Shown in pieces: positions 62,931-64,000 of a stretch of 64,000 nucleotides of DNA. The position numbers and the translations under genes were made by a program. The stretch's first letter is position 1, and each line of letters begins with the position of its first letter. The notes under the pieces were generated by a model. That model made no database searches. It worked only from the letters and a program-made list of their open reading frames with translations, and was not told the DNA's origin. Origin of the DNA: Maribacter algarum (ex Lu et al. 2025) (nom. illeg.) (GTDB lineage: Bacteria > Bacteroidota > Bacteroidia > Flavobacteriales > Flavobacteriaceae); NCBI GenBank assembly GCA_947495915.1, contig CANMAW010000004.1, positions 124,001 through 188,000 of the forward strand, written 5' to 3'.

Positions 62931-64000
62931 TTACTTTAATTCTAGTTGTTGCACTTCAAAAGTTTCAGTACCTCGTATAGCTTCATACGCTGCAATTAAT
63001 TCTTTCAGCTTATCTGGATTCGTTTTAGCAACATTATGCTGCTGTTCAATATCATCTTTCAAATTATACAATTGATATTCTGAATCATTCGCCAGTTCTA
63101 TATTTACTTGATTATTGATAGCAGGCCCCTTGTATGGAGGAATCATAGCCCAATCACCTTTTCTAAATGCTGTTCTAGAGGTTGCCTCAATTACCATTTC
63201 CTTTCTGCCTGCTACGGTTTTACCTAAGAACAAATCTAAAAGCTCTTGGCTATCAATGGTACTTTCATCACTACCAGTTAATGCAGCTAGTGAAGCAAAT
63301 AAATCAATCTGCGATACCATCTCATCAGAAACACCCGGATTGATTTTGCCTTTCCAGTAAGTAAAAAATGGTACTCTTGTACCTGCTTCGAACAAGCTAT
63401 ACTTACCACCTCGTAAGGCACCTGCCGGTTTGTGATTTCCTAACTTTTCTTCAGAATCATCATAATAACCGTCATTAACAACCGGACCATTATCACTTGA
63501 GAATACAATGAGTGTATTTTCTAGTAATCCTTCTGACTCTAGAGTTTCAATAAATTCACCGATGACCCAATCAGCTTCGACAATAACATCTCCTCTGGGG
63601 CCCATACCTGAAGTACCTACAAAACGGGCGTGTGGTGTACGCGGAACATGGGGTTGCTGCAACGCATAATACAAGAAAAATGGTTCATTTTTATGTTGCT
63701 TTACATAGTTCTGAGCATCTGCTAAAAAGTAGTCTGCCATATCTTCATCAACCCATTTAGCAGCTTTACCGCCTTTCATAAAACCAATTCGCGGTATTCC
63801 GTTGACAATACTATTGTTATGACCATGATGCCATTTCATTTTTAAAAGCTCTGGGTTTTCTAAACCTGTTGGTTCGCCTTCAAAATTCTCTTTATAATTT
63901 ACCTCAATCGGATCATTTGGATCTAAATTTACCACATGCCCATCTTCAATATAAACTGTAGGAACTCTATCTTGAGTTGCTGCCAAAATATGACTATAGT
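62931..64000 (-). CDS. sulfatase, N-terminus outside the window
   Basis: The frame is open to the window edge, so the first part of the gene is missing, including the Cys formylglycine motif. The visible 356 residues begin YSHILAATQDRVPTVYIEDG and continue with FFLYYALQQPHVPRTPHARF, LIVFSSDNGPVVNDG (metal-binding Asp and Asn), GGKYSLFEAGTRVPFFTYWK and LYNLKDDIEQQHNVAKTNPD. All are typical of family S1 sulfatases. It is a third sulfatase near the susCD locus, transcribed in the same direction as the GMC pair 63 bp downstream, so likely the same operon. Confidence 0.9.
   Translation of the reverse strand, partial: YSHILAATQDRVPTVYIEDGHVVNLDPNDPIEVNYKENFEGEPTGLENPELLKMKWHHGHNNSIVNGIPRIGFMKGGKAAKWVDEDMADYFLADAQNYVKQHKNEPFFLYYALQQPHVPRTPHARFVGTSGMGPRGDVIVEADWVIGEFIETLESEGLLENTLIVFSSDNGPVVNDGYYDDSEEKLGNHKPAGALRGGKYSLFEAGTRVPFFTYWKGKINPGVSDEMVSQIDLFASLAALTGSDESTIDSQELLDLFLGKTVAGRKEMVIEATSRTAFRKGDWAMIPPYKGPAINNQVNIELANDSEYQLYNLKDDIEQQHNVAKTNPDKLKELIAAYEAIRGTETFEVQQLELK

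Noticed and set aside
1-64000. CRISPR arrays, rRNA operons, IS elements or prophage genes
   Set aside because: No regularly spaced repeats, rRNA sequence, transposase or phage structural gene was recognised in either strand.

Overview
The window looks like a chromosome segment of a marine, red-algal-polysaccharide-degrading member of the Flavobacteriaceae (Bacteroidota; Zobellia/Maribacter-like). The grounds are AT-rich DNA, almost no Shine-Dalgarno sequences, SusC/SusD pairs, lipoproteins with short lipoboxes, FixH/USP/HemN gene content, and two GH117 enzymes (a family largely known from agar-degrading marine bacteria). Genus and species cannot be fixed from the sequence alone.

Left arm, 1-11.3 kb: a microaerobic/redox-stress cluster. 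It holds the end of a cbb3-oxidase assembly operon (FixH, a SafE-like membrane protein), an oxygen-independent coproporphyrinogen oxidase (HemN) followed by a universal stress protein, a soluble two-PAS histidine kinase paired with a receiver-CRP/FNR fusion regulator, three tandem USPs, and small proteins. Five copies of a CRP/FNR-type palindrome TGAYnnnnRTCA sit in the promoter regions of exactly these transcription units, which suggests one regulon controlled by the fusion regulator or another CRP/FNR protein. A tRNA-Pro(GGG) with a strong terminator closes this part.

Middle, 11.7-30 kb: accessory genes. A secreted alpha/beta-hydrolase and a VanX-like dipeptidase overlap; a sulfatase is divergent from them. 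A GMC oxidoreductase/subunit-3 pair is followed by an exported TIM-barrel isomerase, which resembles 3-keto-sugar chemistry. A MarR-adaptor-RND-TolC efflux operon follows, then a DUF5107/TPR protein with a CBM9-like partner.

Right arm, 30-64 kb (all minus strand): a polysaccharide utilisation locus that fits agar/porphyran-type galactans. Read in transcription order it has a sulfatase (cut by the window end), a second GMC/subunit-3 pair, a sulfatase, SusC, SusD, a giant FG-GAP/ASPIC lipoprotein translationally coupled to a membrane TPR-LuxR regulator, a GH2 beta-galactosidase, GH117, an IclR regulator, and a long catabolic operon. That operon encodes a Zn-dehydrogenase, a second GH117, a KduD-like SDR, 3,6-anhydro-L-galactose dehydrogenase, 3,6-anhydro-L-galactonate cycloisomerase, aldose 1-epimerase, a RhaT-like permease, another SDR, a DUF5060 putative glycosidase, an MFS transporter and a DgoD-like dehydratase. 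Together these can take L-anhydrogalactose from oligosaccharide release to 2-keto-3-deoxy-D-gluconate, and offer a parallel aldonate branch. Endo-agarases, KDG kinase, KDPG aldolase and the sulfatase-maturing enzyme are not in the window.

Functions come from recognising motifs and family resemblance by eye; no database search was run.
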